Shown: positions 1 through 6,751 of the stretch, piece after piece
Position numbering within the stretch: position 1 is the stretch's first letter
How the letters are laid out: every line of letters begins with the position of its first letter
Source of the DNA: an uncultured Clostridia bacterium
GTDB taxonomy: Bacteria > Bacillota > Clostridia > Christensenellales > Borkfalkiaceae
Length of the DNA: 43,547 nucleotides
Direction: 5' to 3'
NCBI GenBank assembly: GCA_944362555.1
Contig: CALVTL010000015.1
Coordinates: 1-43,547 of the forward strand
Notes under the pieces: model-generated
The model's input: the letters and a program-made list of their open reading frames with translations, nothing else
Told to the model about the DNA's origin: nothing
Database searches by the model: none
Translations under genes and position numbers: made by a program

Positions 1-70
1 CATGCAAAGGATCGCACTCGTCTGCCGCCCGATGCTGCCCGTGCAGCCGATGAGTGCGATCCTTTGCATG
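1..70 (-). CDS. dxr: 1-deoxy-D-xylulose 5-phosphate reductoisomerase, N-terminal fragment
   Basis: The 5' end of dxr, the NADPH-dependent second step of the MEP isoprenoid pathway, runs off the left edge. From the ATG at 70 the peptide opens MQRIALIGCTGSIGRQT, the Rossmann dinucleotide-binding start of Dxr (GxTGSIG). After GRQT the translation (SAILCM) departs from the family, and this is exactly where bases 1-19 become an inverted copy of 52-70. Only about 20-70 is therefore trusted. Dxr after frr-uppS-cdsA is the usual order. No clear Shine-Dalgarno precedes the ATG; an intrinsic terminator lies just upstream. Confidence 0.75.
1..70. repeat. Perfect 19-bp inverted repeat at the left edge
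   Basis: Bases 1-19 are the exact reverse complement of 52-70, with a 32-base loop. The repeat lies in the first codons of dxr and replaces the expected protein sequence. This suggests a fold-back artefact at a contig edge rather than biology. Confidence 0.9.
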
Positions 71-77
71 GTCTTGT

Positions 78-104
78 AAAAAGCGCCCGCCTTGCGGCGG
101 GCGC
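78..104 (-). terminator. Intrinsic terminator between cdsA and dxr
   Basis: On the minus strand a 9-bp GC stem (83-91 with 96-104) closed by a GCAA tetraloop is followed by five T. It lies 15 bases after the cdsA stop and just before the dxr ATG, so dxr would be reduced by attenuation or read from another promoter. Confidence 0.75.
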
Positions 105-119
105 AACTCTCCTTTCAGT

Positions 120-1145
120 TTATGCGGGAACTCCCGTCAACATGATGCGCGCGACAAAGATGAGCGCCACCACGAGGCTCGCGTACAGCGAGGAGTCGAT
201 CCTGTCCAAAATCCCGCCGTGCCCCGGCAGGAGGTTGCCCATATCTTTGATGCCGACCTTGCGCTTGATGGCGCTCTCCACAAGGTCGCCGAACTGCGAA
301 AATGCCGCAACGAGCACGCCCATGCCGATGAACAGGGCGAGGTCCTCCCAGACGAAATGCACGGCGACGAGGTCGAACTGCGCAAAGCCCGTGAGCGAGA
401 CGCAGCGGCACAAGCCGTAATAGAGGAAGAACACGGCAAGTCCGCCGACGGCGCCGCCCACCAGCCCGCCGAAGCCGCCGATGAGCGTCTTGTTGGGGCT
501 GACGTTGGGCGCCATTTTGGCGGGCAGCTTTTTGCCGAACGTCTTTCCGAAGGCGTAGGCGAGCGTGTCCGCCGCGGGGCTGATGACGAACACCATCGCA
601 ATGGCGGCGTCCGAATAGTACGTCAGGTGGTTGCACACCGTCATGATGACGAGGAACACCGAGGGGTAGAGGTAGCAGATGAGCGTATACCCCACCGATT
701 CGAGGCTGACGCGCGTGTGCGCAAAGACGAGCAGCCCGAAGTTGACCGCGATGCCCGCGATGAACATGATGAGCGCGATGTGGGGCGCATAGTTGCGCCC
801 GACCGCGGACATGGGGTCGTCGGGATCGGGGAGCTGCACGCCCAGAACATCCGTGAACACGACGTCGGCGGCGATATACACCGCGACGACGAGCACCGCG
901 AACGTCATGGCGACGATCTTCTGCGAGATGTGCAGCTTATCGCCGAAGGCGCGGATCATCTCATACGTCCCCAGCACGGTGAACGCGACGATGAGCACGT
1001 CGAAAAAGAGTTTGTGAACGAAAATTTTCAGAAGGAAGAAGGCGAGCAGGACGAGGGCATACCCCATCCCCGTAAAGAAACGGAGCGTCCCGTTGGACAG
1101 CTTCTTCGCGGACGCCTCCTGCGGCGCCGTCATATTCTCTTGCAT
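120..1145 (-). CDS. cdsA: Phosphatidate cytidylyltransferase
   Basis: CdsA makes CDP-diacylglycerol from phosphatidate and CTP, the branch point of phospholipid synthesis in the inner membrane. The 341-residue product is highly hydrophobic with several membrane segments. Near the C-terminus (about 290-317) it carries the family signature: S-x-x-K-R-K, then KD, PGHGG and DRID. It starts 8 bases downstream of the uppS stop, so the two are co-transcribed in the pyrH-frr-uppS-cdsA run. The N-terminal ~15 residues are polar and cytosolic. Length is slightly above the usual 260-300. Confidence 0.93.
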   Translation of the reverse strand: MQENMTAPQEASAKKLSNGTLRFFTGMGYALVLLAFFLLKIFVHKLFFDVLIVAFTVLGTYEMIRAFGDKLHISQKIVAMTFAVLVVAVYIAADVVFTDVLGVQLPDPDDPMSAVGRNYAPHIALIMFIAGIAVNFGLLVFAHTRVSLESVGYTLICYLYPSVFLVIMTVCNHLTYYSDAAIAMVFVISPAADTLAYAFGKTFGKKLPAKMAPNVSPNKTLIGGFGGLVGGAVGGLAVFFLYYGLCRCVSLTGFAQFDLVAVHFVWEDLALFIGMGVLVAAFSQFGDLVESAIKRKVGIKDMGNLLPGHGGILDRIDSSLYASLVVALIFVARIMLTGVPA

Positions 1146-1153
1146 TGCAGGTC

Positions 1154-1840
1154 CTATATCTTGCCGAAGCGGCGTTCGCGCCCGGCATACACTTCCAGCG
1201 CGCGGTCGAGTTCCTTATCCGAAAAATCGGGAAAGAGAACGTCGGTGAAGTACAGCTCGCTGTACGCCGACTGCCATAATAAAAAGTTGGAAAGGCGCAC
1301 CTCCCCGCCCGTGCGGATGAGAAGGTCGGGCTCGGGGATGTCCCCCGTCGAGAGCATGGCGGAGAACTCCTCCATGCCGACCTCCCTCCCCTGCCGCACC
1401 GCCGCGTTGACGGCGGAAAGGATGTCCTGCCGCCCGCCGTAGCCGATGGCGAGCAGCAGCGTTCCGCGCGTCCCGCCCGCCGTGAGCGCTTCGCCCTCGC
1501 AGATGAGGCGCACGACGTCCGCGGGCAGAAGGGCTCTGTCGCCGATCACCTTCAATGTGATGTTCTTCTTTTTCAGCGTCTGCGTGTTGCGGGGGAAATA
1601 TTCGCGGAAGAGCGCGTAAAGCCCGTCCAGCTCCTCTTTGGGGCGGGACAGGTTTTCCGTTGAGAGCGCATAGAGCGTGCAGAACGTGACGCCGCGGTCG
1701 AAGATGTGCTCCGAGAGCGCGATCATGCGGTTCATGCCCGCCTTATGCCCCGCGCCGCGCGGCAGAAGGCGCTTTTTTGCCCAGCGCCCGTTGCCGTCCA
1801 TGATGACGGCGACGTGGCGCGGGATGCGGGAGCCCTCCAT
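1154..1840 (-). CDS. uppS: Isoprenyl (undecaprenyl) diphosphate synthase
   Basis: This cis-prenyltransferase condenses isopentenyl diphosphates onto farnesyl diphosphate to give the lipid carrier for peptidoglycan. The catalytic start HVAVIMDGNGRWA is seen at residues 9-21, with the Asp at 15. The C-terminal substrate-binding RTGGEVRLSNF and the ELYF block are intact. At 228 residues it is slightly short but complete. Its ATG overlaps the frr TGA (ATGA, 1838-1842), indicating translational coupling. Confidence 0.95.
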   Translation of the reverse strand: MEGSRIPRHVAVIMDGNGRWAKKRLLPRGAGHKAGMNRMIALSEHIFDRGVTFCTLYALSTENLSRPKEELDGLYALFREYFPRNTQTLKKKNITLKVIGDRALLPADVVRLICEGEALTAGGTRGTLLLAIGYGGRQDILSAVNAAVRQGREVGMEEFSAMLSTGDIPEPDLLIRTGGEVRLSNFLLWQSAYSELYFTDVLFPDFSDKELDRALEVYAGRERRFGKI

Positions 1841-2412
1841 CAGACGGTGAGGAGCTCCTTCTCTTTGGCGGCGGCGGCTTTGTCGATCTGCTCGATGCAG
1901 GCGGCGATCTTCTTTTCAACGTCCTGCTCGCACGCCTTGCTCTCATCCTCCGAGAGCTCTTTCCCCGTCTTCATCTTTTTGAGGGCGTCCATCGCCTCGC
2001 GGCGGATGTTGCGCGCCGCGACCTTGGACTCCTCGCCCATGCGCTTGACCTGCTTGACGAGGTCCTTTCTGCGCTCCTCGGTGAGTTCGGGGAAGACGAG
2101 GCGGATGACGTTGCCGTCGTTGGAGGGCGTAAGCCCGATATTGGAGGAGAGGATGGCTTTCTCGATGGACTTCAAAAGCGACTTATCCCACGGGGAGATG
2201 ACGAGGCACCTTGCGTCTGCCGCGGAGATGTTGCCGAGCTGATTCAAGGGGCTCATGCCGCCGTACGCCTCCACCTGGATCTTGTCGAGGATGTGCGGAT
2301 TGGCGCGTCCCGCGCGCACCGCGAGAAATTCCTCTTTGAGGACGCTGACCGTCTTGTCGAGCTTATCTTCGAGAACGAGGAAAATTTCCTCCACTTTTTC
2401 GTTGTCTATCAT
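1840..2412 (-). CDS. frr: Ribosome recycling factor
   Basis: RRF, with EF-G, splits post-termination ribosomes. The 190-residue product shows the family hallmarks: L-x-x-EF-x-x-VRAGRANP at about 24-36, PLNQ, ITPWD-like ISPWDKS, IRLVFPELTEERRK and the helical C-terminus. The ATG at 2412 gives the canonical N-terminus (MIDNEKVEE); an upstream in-frame extension has no RRF similarity. It lies 17 bases after pyrH and couples to uppS by a one-base stop/start overlap. Confidence 0.96.
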   Translation of the reverse strand: MIDNEKVEEIFLVLEDKLDKTVSVLKEEFLAVRAGRANPHILDKIQVEAYGGMSPLNQLGNISAADARCLVISPWDKSLLKSIEKAILSSNIGLTPSNDGNVIRLVFPELTEERRKDLVKQVKRMGEESKVAARNIRREAMDALKKMKTGKELSEDESKACEQDVEKKIAACIEQIDKAAAAKEKELLTV

Positions 2413-2429
2413 ACGATACTCCTTGTTGA

Positions 2430-3140
2430 TTATTCGTTGGAAATGAGCGTGCCCAGCTTTTCGCCGCACACGGCGCGCACGATGGAATTCTCCTCGTCGA
2501 GCGCGAAGGCGAGCACGGGAACGCGGTTCTCCATGCACATGGTCGCCGCCGTCGCGTCCATCGCCTTCAAACCCTTGTTCAGAATGTCGCTGAACGTGAG
2601 ATGGTCGTACTTCTTCGCGTTCGGGTTTTTCGCGGGGTCGCTGTCGTAAATGCCGTCCACGTTCTTCGCCATGAGCAGCACGTCGGCGTCGATCTCGCAG
2701 GCGCGCTGCGCCGCCGCCGTATCCGTCGAGCAATAGGGATTGCCCGTGCCGCACGCCATGATGACGATGCGCCCCTTTTCAAAGTGGCTGAGCGTCTTGC
2801 GCAGGATGTAGGGCTCGGCGACCGACGTCATGATGAGCGCCGTCTGCACGCGCGTGGGAATGCCCCGCTGCTCGATGGCGTCCATCATGGCGAGCGAGTT
2901 CATGACGGTGGCGAGCATCCCCATGTGGTCGGCGGTGGTGCGATCCATATTGGTGCCCTGCCTCCCCCGCCAGAAGTTGCCGCCGCCGATGACGAGCCCG
3001 ATCTGTACGCCCATATCGTGCACCTTGACGAGCTGATCGACCACCCTTGCGACGACGTCCTCATTGAGTCCGAAGCGCTGGTTTCCCGCAAGCGCCTCTC
3101 CCGAAAGTTTCAAAAGAATGCGATGGTATTTCGGCGTCAT
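2430..3140 (-). CDS. pyrH: UMP kinase
   Basis: PyrH phosphorylates UMP to UDP for pyrimidine nucleotide supply. It has the amino acid kinase fold: ILLKLSGEAL at the N-terminus, GGGNFWRG, TTADHMGMLATVMN, and a C-terminal DILNKGLKAMDATA segment. I place the start at 3140 (MTPKYHRI, 236 residues) because AAAGGAG lies 6-7 bases upstream; the in-frame extension to 3179 lacks a ribosome site and family similarity. It heads its own transcript, separated from tsf by the GIY-YIG cassette. Confidence 0.95.
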   Translation of the reverse strand: MTPKYHRILLKLSGEALAGNQRFGLNEDVVARVVDQLVKVHDMGVQIGLVIGGGNFWRGRQGTNMDRTTADHMGMLATVMNSLAMMDAIEQRGIPTRVQTALIMTSVAEPYILRKTLSHFEKGRIVIMACGTGNPYCSTDTAAAQRACEIDADVLLMAKNVDGIYDSDPAKNPNAKKYDHLTFSDILNKGLKAMDATAATMCMENRVPVLAFALDEENSIVRAVCGEKLGTLISNE

Positions 3141-3210
3141 TTCTCTCTCCTTTGCGTATTGCAAACGGCACAGCGCCATATTATGCCATTTTTAACAGGA
3201 TAGTACAATC

Positions 3211-3239
3211 AGTATAGCACATCGCATAAAAAAAAGCAA
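3211..3239 (-). promoter_or_regulatory. Promoter of pyrH-frr-uppS-cdsA
   Basis: On the minus strand TTGCTT (3239-3234), a 17-base spacer and TATACT (3216-3211), with an extended TGC before the -10. Transcription would begin near 3204 with a ~60-base leader. Confidence 0.75.
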
Positions 3240-3363
3240 GACGTAATCGGGAATTTGCCGTGAACGAATTTCGAAAATCTCTTTTCTCCACAAAACCCGC
3301 ACCCGCGGGCAGATTTTTATTCTGCAACGCAGCGGGCACACGGCAAAAATTTCAACCGAGGGG

Positions 3364-3392
3364 TTGACCTATCCGATGCAGTGTTGTATACT
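3364..3392 (+). promoter_or_regulatory. Promoter of the GIY-YIG cassette
   Basis: TTGACC (3364-3369), a 17-base spacer and TATACT (3387-3392), followed by an AGGAGG ribosome site at 3405-3410. Between this and the pyrH promoter, 3240-3360 holds only short inverted repeats, including TTGCCGTG near 3255 pairing with CACGGCAA near 3340. Confidence 0.75.
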
Positions 3393-3417
3393 GTAAGAGA
3401 GAAAAGGAGGAATGCCC

Positions 3418-4188
3418 ATGCAACCCGTCAATGAATTTCCGCCCGAAGTCGCCGCAGAACTCGGCTACTATGTATACCGCCTCATCGACCCCCGCAACGG
3501 TCAGACCTTTTACGTCGGAAAAGGGTGCGGCAACCGTGTGTTTCAGCACGTCAAATGCGCCGTCAAATATTATGACGGCGCGGAAAACTCCTCGGAGGAC
3601 GACCCGAACAAGTTCAAAGTCATTCAGAGCATCCGGCAGGAAGGTATGGAAGTGATCCATGTCATCCAGCGCTGGGGATTGACCGAGCAGGAGGCGCTCC
3701 ACGTCGAGGCGGCGCTCATCGACTGCTATCAGGGGCTCACCAACCTGCAGCGCGGCTATCATTCCGACGATCAGGGCGTCACAAATGCGCAGATGCTCAT
3801 CCGTCGCTTTTCCTGTAAGGTCTATGAGGAACCGACCGATTTCAAATATCTCATCATCAAAGTGCAGCAATGGCGCCTCGATGAACTTCTCGTGCAGCAC
3901 GGCGCAAACGCACGCTACGAGGCAACGCGTTGGTGTTGGCGCATTCGCCCGCGCTCCGTTGACGAATACCCCTATGCGTTTTCCGTAACGGGCGGGATCG
4001 TGCGGGAAGTGTATCGCATCGAACGGTGGCTTCCCGCCGATGAAGGGCGCTATGCCTTTGAGGGGGCAATCGCTCCGAAAGAGATCCGCGAACGCTTCGT
4101 CGGACTGCGCATTCCCGCAGAATACTGCAAAAAAGGAGCGGCTTCCCCCGTTCTGTTCTCCAAAAACATCGTGAGCAAGGAGGATTGA
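3418..4188 (+). CDS. GIY-YIG domain protein (COG3680-like) with PUA-like C-terminal half
   Basis: The N-terminal half (about 14-110) is a GIY-YIG nuclease-type domain: YYVYRLID at 17-24, FYVGKG at 31-36, the conserved Arg at 40 (GNRVFQH) and a candidate metal-binding Glu at 97. The C-terminal half (about 150-256) has the pattern of small modified-base or RNA-binding folds: ATRWCWRI, YAFSVTGGIVREVYRI, FEGAIAPKEIRERFVG. Calling it PUA/EVE-like is inference. The start at 3418 is chosen over 3412 because AGGAGG ends at 3410, leaving 7 bases. It opposes the flanking housekeeping genes and is coupled to the next gene. A nucleic-acid processing or restriction-like role is plausible but unproven. Confidence 0.75.
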   Translation: MQPVNEFPPEVAAELGYYVYRLIDPRNGQTFYVGKGCGNRVFQHVKCAVKYYDGAENSSEDDPNKFKVIQSIRQEGMEVIHVIQRWGLTEQEALHVEAALIDCYQGLTNLQRGYHSDDQGVTNAQMLIRRFSCKVYEEPTDFKYLIIKVQQWRLDELLVQHGANARYEATRWCWRIRPRSVDEYPYAFSVTGGIVREVYRIERWLPADEGRYAFEGAIAPKEIRERFVGLRIPAEYCKKGAASPVLFSKNIVSKED

Positions 4189-4189
4189 A

Positions 4190-4621
4190 ATGTCATATCA
4201 CTCCAACTTCCGACAGGATAAATGCTGGTCATGTGAATTTTTCAGCGGACAGCGAGAATACAACCACGGTCTGTTCGGCGACAGCGTTCGTACGTCCGAC
4301 AAGGGAATATGCAAATGCGACCGCAGCCAACATCGCGATAAGCCGGTTTACGAACACGAATGGTGCTCCCGGTATCAGAAATGGGGCGTTTTGCAGAGCA
4401 CGATCGCCCAAAAACATGCGGAACAGGAAATTTTGGAAATGCAGCATCGGGCACAAAGAACGTCGACGCCTGTGAAAGCCGAAACGGCAGCGGAGCGGGC
4501 GGCGAGAATCAAGCTCGCCCAAAAGATCATGAAGGTCGCCGTCATTGCCTGTGCCGCCATGTTCGGGCTCGGACTTCTCATCGGGCTCGGCGCCTATCTC
4601 GTTTCCGTCCTCATGATGTGA
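4190..4621 (+). CDS. Cys-rich, single-pass membrane protein of unknown function
   Basis: A 143-residue protein starts one base after the GIY-YIG stop, with AGGAGG inside the end of that gene, so the two form a cassette. The N-terminal part has five cysteines (12, 15, 41, 43, 59), which could bind a metal. A charged Ala/Glu-rich helix (about 95-112) follows, then one hydrophobic segment (about 114-141) at the very C-terminus, so it is probably tail-anchored with the Cys region in the cytosol. I do not recognise a family. Confidence 0.7.
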   Translation: MSYHSNFRQDKCWSCEFFSGQREYNHGLFGDSVRTSDKGICKCDRSQHRDKPVYEHEWCSRYQKWGVLQSTIAQKHAEQEILEMQHRAQRTSTPVKAETAAERAARIKLAQKIMKVAVIACAAMFGLGLLIGLGAYLVSVLMM

Positions 4622-4631
4622 CCCTCTCCGC

Positions 4632-4670
4632 AAAAAAAACGCCGTGCGGTGCGCACGGCGTAATTTTTTT
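4632..4670. terminator. Bidirectional terminator between cassette and tsf
   Basis: A perfect 10-bp stem (4639-4648 with 4652-4661) and three-base loop is flanked by eight A on the left and seven T on the right. It serves the plus-strand cassette and the minus-strand rpsB-tsf transcript. Confidence 0.9.
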
Positions 4671-4675
4671 GCTTT

Positions 4676-5572
4676 TTACTTTTTCATTGCCTCGACCTGC
4701 TTGGCAACTTCCTCGGAGAGGTCCTCGCTCTTCTTTTCGAGCCCCTCGCCGCGGACGAAGAAGCAGAACCGCTTCAAGGAAGCGCCGTCCGCCGTCTTCA
4801 TGAGCTGCGCGATGGTGAGCTTGTCGTCCTTGATGAACTTCTGATCCATGAGGCAGTTCTCCTCATAGAACTTCTTCATCTTGCCCATGACGATCTTCTC
4901 GGCGATGGCGGCAGGCTTGCCCTCGTTGATGACTTCCTGCGTGAGGATCGCCTTCTCCTTGTCGAGCGTCTCCTGCGAAACTTCCGCCGCCGTCATGTAC
5001 TGCGGCTTGGAGAACGCGACGTGCAGCGCAACGTCGTGCGCGACCGTCTTTGCCTGCTCGGTGGGCTCGCCCGCGAAGTCGAGCATAACGCCCATCGTGC
5101 CGCCCATGTGGATATACGTTTCGATGAAGCCCGCTGCCTCATACAGCGCAAAGCGGCGGACGGAGATCTTCTCGCCGATGACGGCGATCTGCTCCTGCAC
5201 ATAGGTCTCCACCGTCTTGCCGCCCATATCGCTTGCGAGCAGCTCCTCGACGGAGGAAGGCTTTGCGGCGGCGATCTGCTTTGCGATCGCTGTTACGAGT
5301 TCCTTGAACTTATCGCCCTTGGCGACGAAGTCGGACTCGCAGTTGACTTCCACCAGAACGCCCGTCTTTCCCTCGACGAGGGCAAAGACAACGCCCTCTG
5401 CGGCGATCTTGGAGGCGCGCTTTGCCGCCTTTGCGATGCCGCGCTCACGAAGAAGGTCTGCCGCCTTCTCCATGTCGCCGTCCGCGTCCACGAGCGCGCG
5501 CTTGCAATCCATCATGCCGGCGCCCGTCTGCTCGCGCAGTTTCATAACGTCTTTTGCCGTGAATTCTGCCAT
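4676..5572 (-). CDS. tsf: Elongation factor Ts
   Basis: EF-Ts exchanges GDP for GTP on EF-Tu. The 298-residue protein has the N-terminal UBA-like domain, the LREQTGAGMMDCKRAL signature at about 13-28 and the EGVV core motif, followed by two dimerisation-type lobes (CESDFVAK, HVAFSKPQYM). It lies 27 bases after rpsB and ends at the bidirectional terminator, so rpsB-tsf is a closed two-gene transcript here. Confidence 0.97.
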   Translation of the reverse strand: MAEFTAKDVMKLREQTGAGMMDCKRALVDADGDMEKAADLLRERGIAKAAKRASKIAAEGVVFALVEGKTGVLVEVNCESDFVAKGDKFKELVTAIAKQIAAAKPSSVEELLASDMGGKTVETYVQEQIAVIGEKISVRRFALYEAAGFIETYIHMGGTMGVMLDFAGEPTEQAKTVAHDVALHVAFSKPQYMTAAEVSQETLDKEKAILTQEVINEGKPAAIAEKIVMGKMKKFYEENCLMDQKFIKDDKLTIAQLMKTADGASLKRFCFFVRGEGLEKKSEDLSEEVAKQVEAMKK

Positions 5573-5599
5573 ATTCGTATTCTCCTTATGGTCTTATGG

Positions 5600-6376
5600 T
5601 CACTCCGCCGCGGGCGCTTCCGCCGCGACGACTTCTTCGATGTCCTTCGCCTCTGCGGGAACTTCCTCCGCAGCCTGCTCCATCACGGGCGTCTCGCCCT
5701 GGTTCGCCTCGATGACCGCGTTTGCGATGACGGACGAGATGAGTTTGATTGCGCGGATGGCGTCGTCGTTGCCGGGGATGACATAGTCGATGAGGTCGGG
5801 ATCGCAGTTGGTATCGGTGATCGCGACGATGGGAATGTTGAGCTTTCTCGCTTCGGCGACGGCGATGTCCTCATTGTGGGGATCGACGATGAAGAGCGCA
5901 CCGGGCATCCCGCGCATGTTCTTGATGCCGCCCAGGTTCTCCTGCAGCTTGCCCATCTCCTTTTTGAGCCCGAGCACTTCCTTCTTGGGGAGAAGGTCGA
6001 ACTCACCCGACGCCTCCATGCGCTCGAGCTTTTCCAGATACTCGATGCGGGAGCGGATGGTCTTGAAGTTGGTGAGCGTGCCGCCCAGCCAACGGGAGTT
6101 GACATAGAACTGACCGCAGCGCTCTGCCTCCTCCTTGATGGCGTCCTGCGCCTGGCGCTTGGTGCCGACGAACAGGATGCTCTTGCCCGACTTCACAAGG
6201 TCGACGACGAAGCTGTACGCCTGCTCGATGAGCTTTGCCGTCATTTCAAGGTCGATGATGTGGATGTCGTGACGGGCGGCGAAGATGTACTTTTTCATCT
6301 TCGGGTTCCACTTTCTCGTCTGGTGTCCGAAGTGGACGCCCGCTTCGAGAAGCTGCTTCATGGTGATAACTGCCAT
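5600..6376 (-). CDS. rpsB: Small ribosomal subunit protein uS2
   Basis: S2 joins the 30S late with S1. The 258-residue product begins [27 protein letters not shown] and contains [33 protein letters not shown] and the C-terminal [13 protein letters not shown] segment, all canonical. A low-complexity Ala/Glu tail follows. GGAGG precedes the ATG. It is first in the rpsB-tsf transcript. Confidence 0.97.
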   Translation of the reverse strand: MAVITMKQLLEAGVHFGHQTRKWNPKMKKYIFAARHDIHIIDLEMTAKLIEQAYSFVVDLVKSGKSILFVGTKRQAQDAIKEEAERCGQFYVNSRWLGGTLTNFKTIRSRIEYLEKLERMEASGEFDLLPKKEVLGLKKEMGKLQENLGGIKNMRGMPGALFIVDPHNEDIAVAEARKLNIPIVAITDTNCDPDLIDYVIPGNDDAIRAIKLISSVIANAVIEANQGETPVMEQAAEEVPAEAKDIEEVVAAEAPAAE

Positions 6377-6517
6377 AATTTCCTCCGTTTTACCTCCCCG
6401 CTCGGCGTTGTTCCGCCCCTATCCGCAGCAAAGAATTTACGGACACGGAGAGCGGCACCTGCGCGGGTGCGTATTTACAGCCTTATGATTTTACCATATA
6501 ACCCCCAAAAAGCGCAA
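6377..6517 (-). promoter_or_regulatory. rpsB promoter and leader
   Basis: Minus-strand TTGCGC (6517-6512), an 18-base spacer and TAAAAT (6493-6488) with TGG before it. The ~105-base leader contains a GCACC/GGTGC hairpin and could hold an S2 autoregulatory site, which is inference. From 6518 to 6660 I see only A/T-rich inverted repeats and no gene. Confidence 0.65.
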
Positions 6518-6666
6518 GCATTTTCGCAGGGGTATTTTGAATTTTCGGGGAAGGAAGTAAAAAACCTCCTCTTTTTTCCTTCAAATTTTTGCATTGCTAT
6601 TGCAAACCCCGTCCGATTGTGCAATACTGTTACCGTCACTCAAACTGAATAAATTTGCAAACGACA

Positions 6667-6717
6667 CCCCATAAAACACGCCCCCTGCGCGGAATGCGCA
6701 GGGGGCGTGGCTATGTT
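6667..6717 (-). terminator. Repeated palindromic terminator, copy A
   Basis: A 13-bp GC stem with a five-base loop, embedded in a 51-base sequence that recurs at 9560-9610 with two changes only, one of them in the loop. It lies downstream of the MBG lipoprotein; the minus-strand tail is GTTTTAT. Confidence 0.7.
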
Positions 6718-6720
6718 GGG

Positions 6721-6747
6721 CAAGAGCCCTTCGCGGGGAAGGGCTCT
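6721..6747 (-). terminator. Second hairpin after the lipoprotein gene
   Basis: An 11-bp stem (AAGAGCCCTTC with GAAGGGCTCTT) directly between the lipoprotein stop and the repeated terminator. It lacks a long T run, so it may protect the 3' end or add to termination. Confidence 0.5.
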
Positions 6748-6751
6748 TAAA

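Noticed and set aside
54-1442. A 462-residue plus-strand frame opposite cdsA and uppS
   Set aside because: Shadow of two well-identified genes, low-complexity Arg/His/Glu composition.
5021-6652. A 543-residue plus-strand frame opposite rpsB and tsf
   Set aside because: Antisense of two certain genes; no domain signal.
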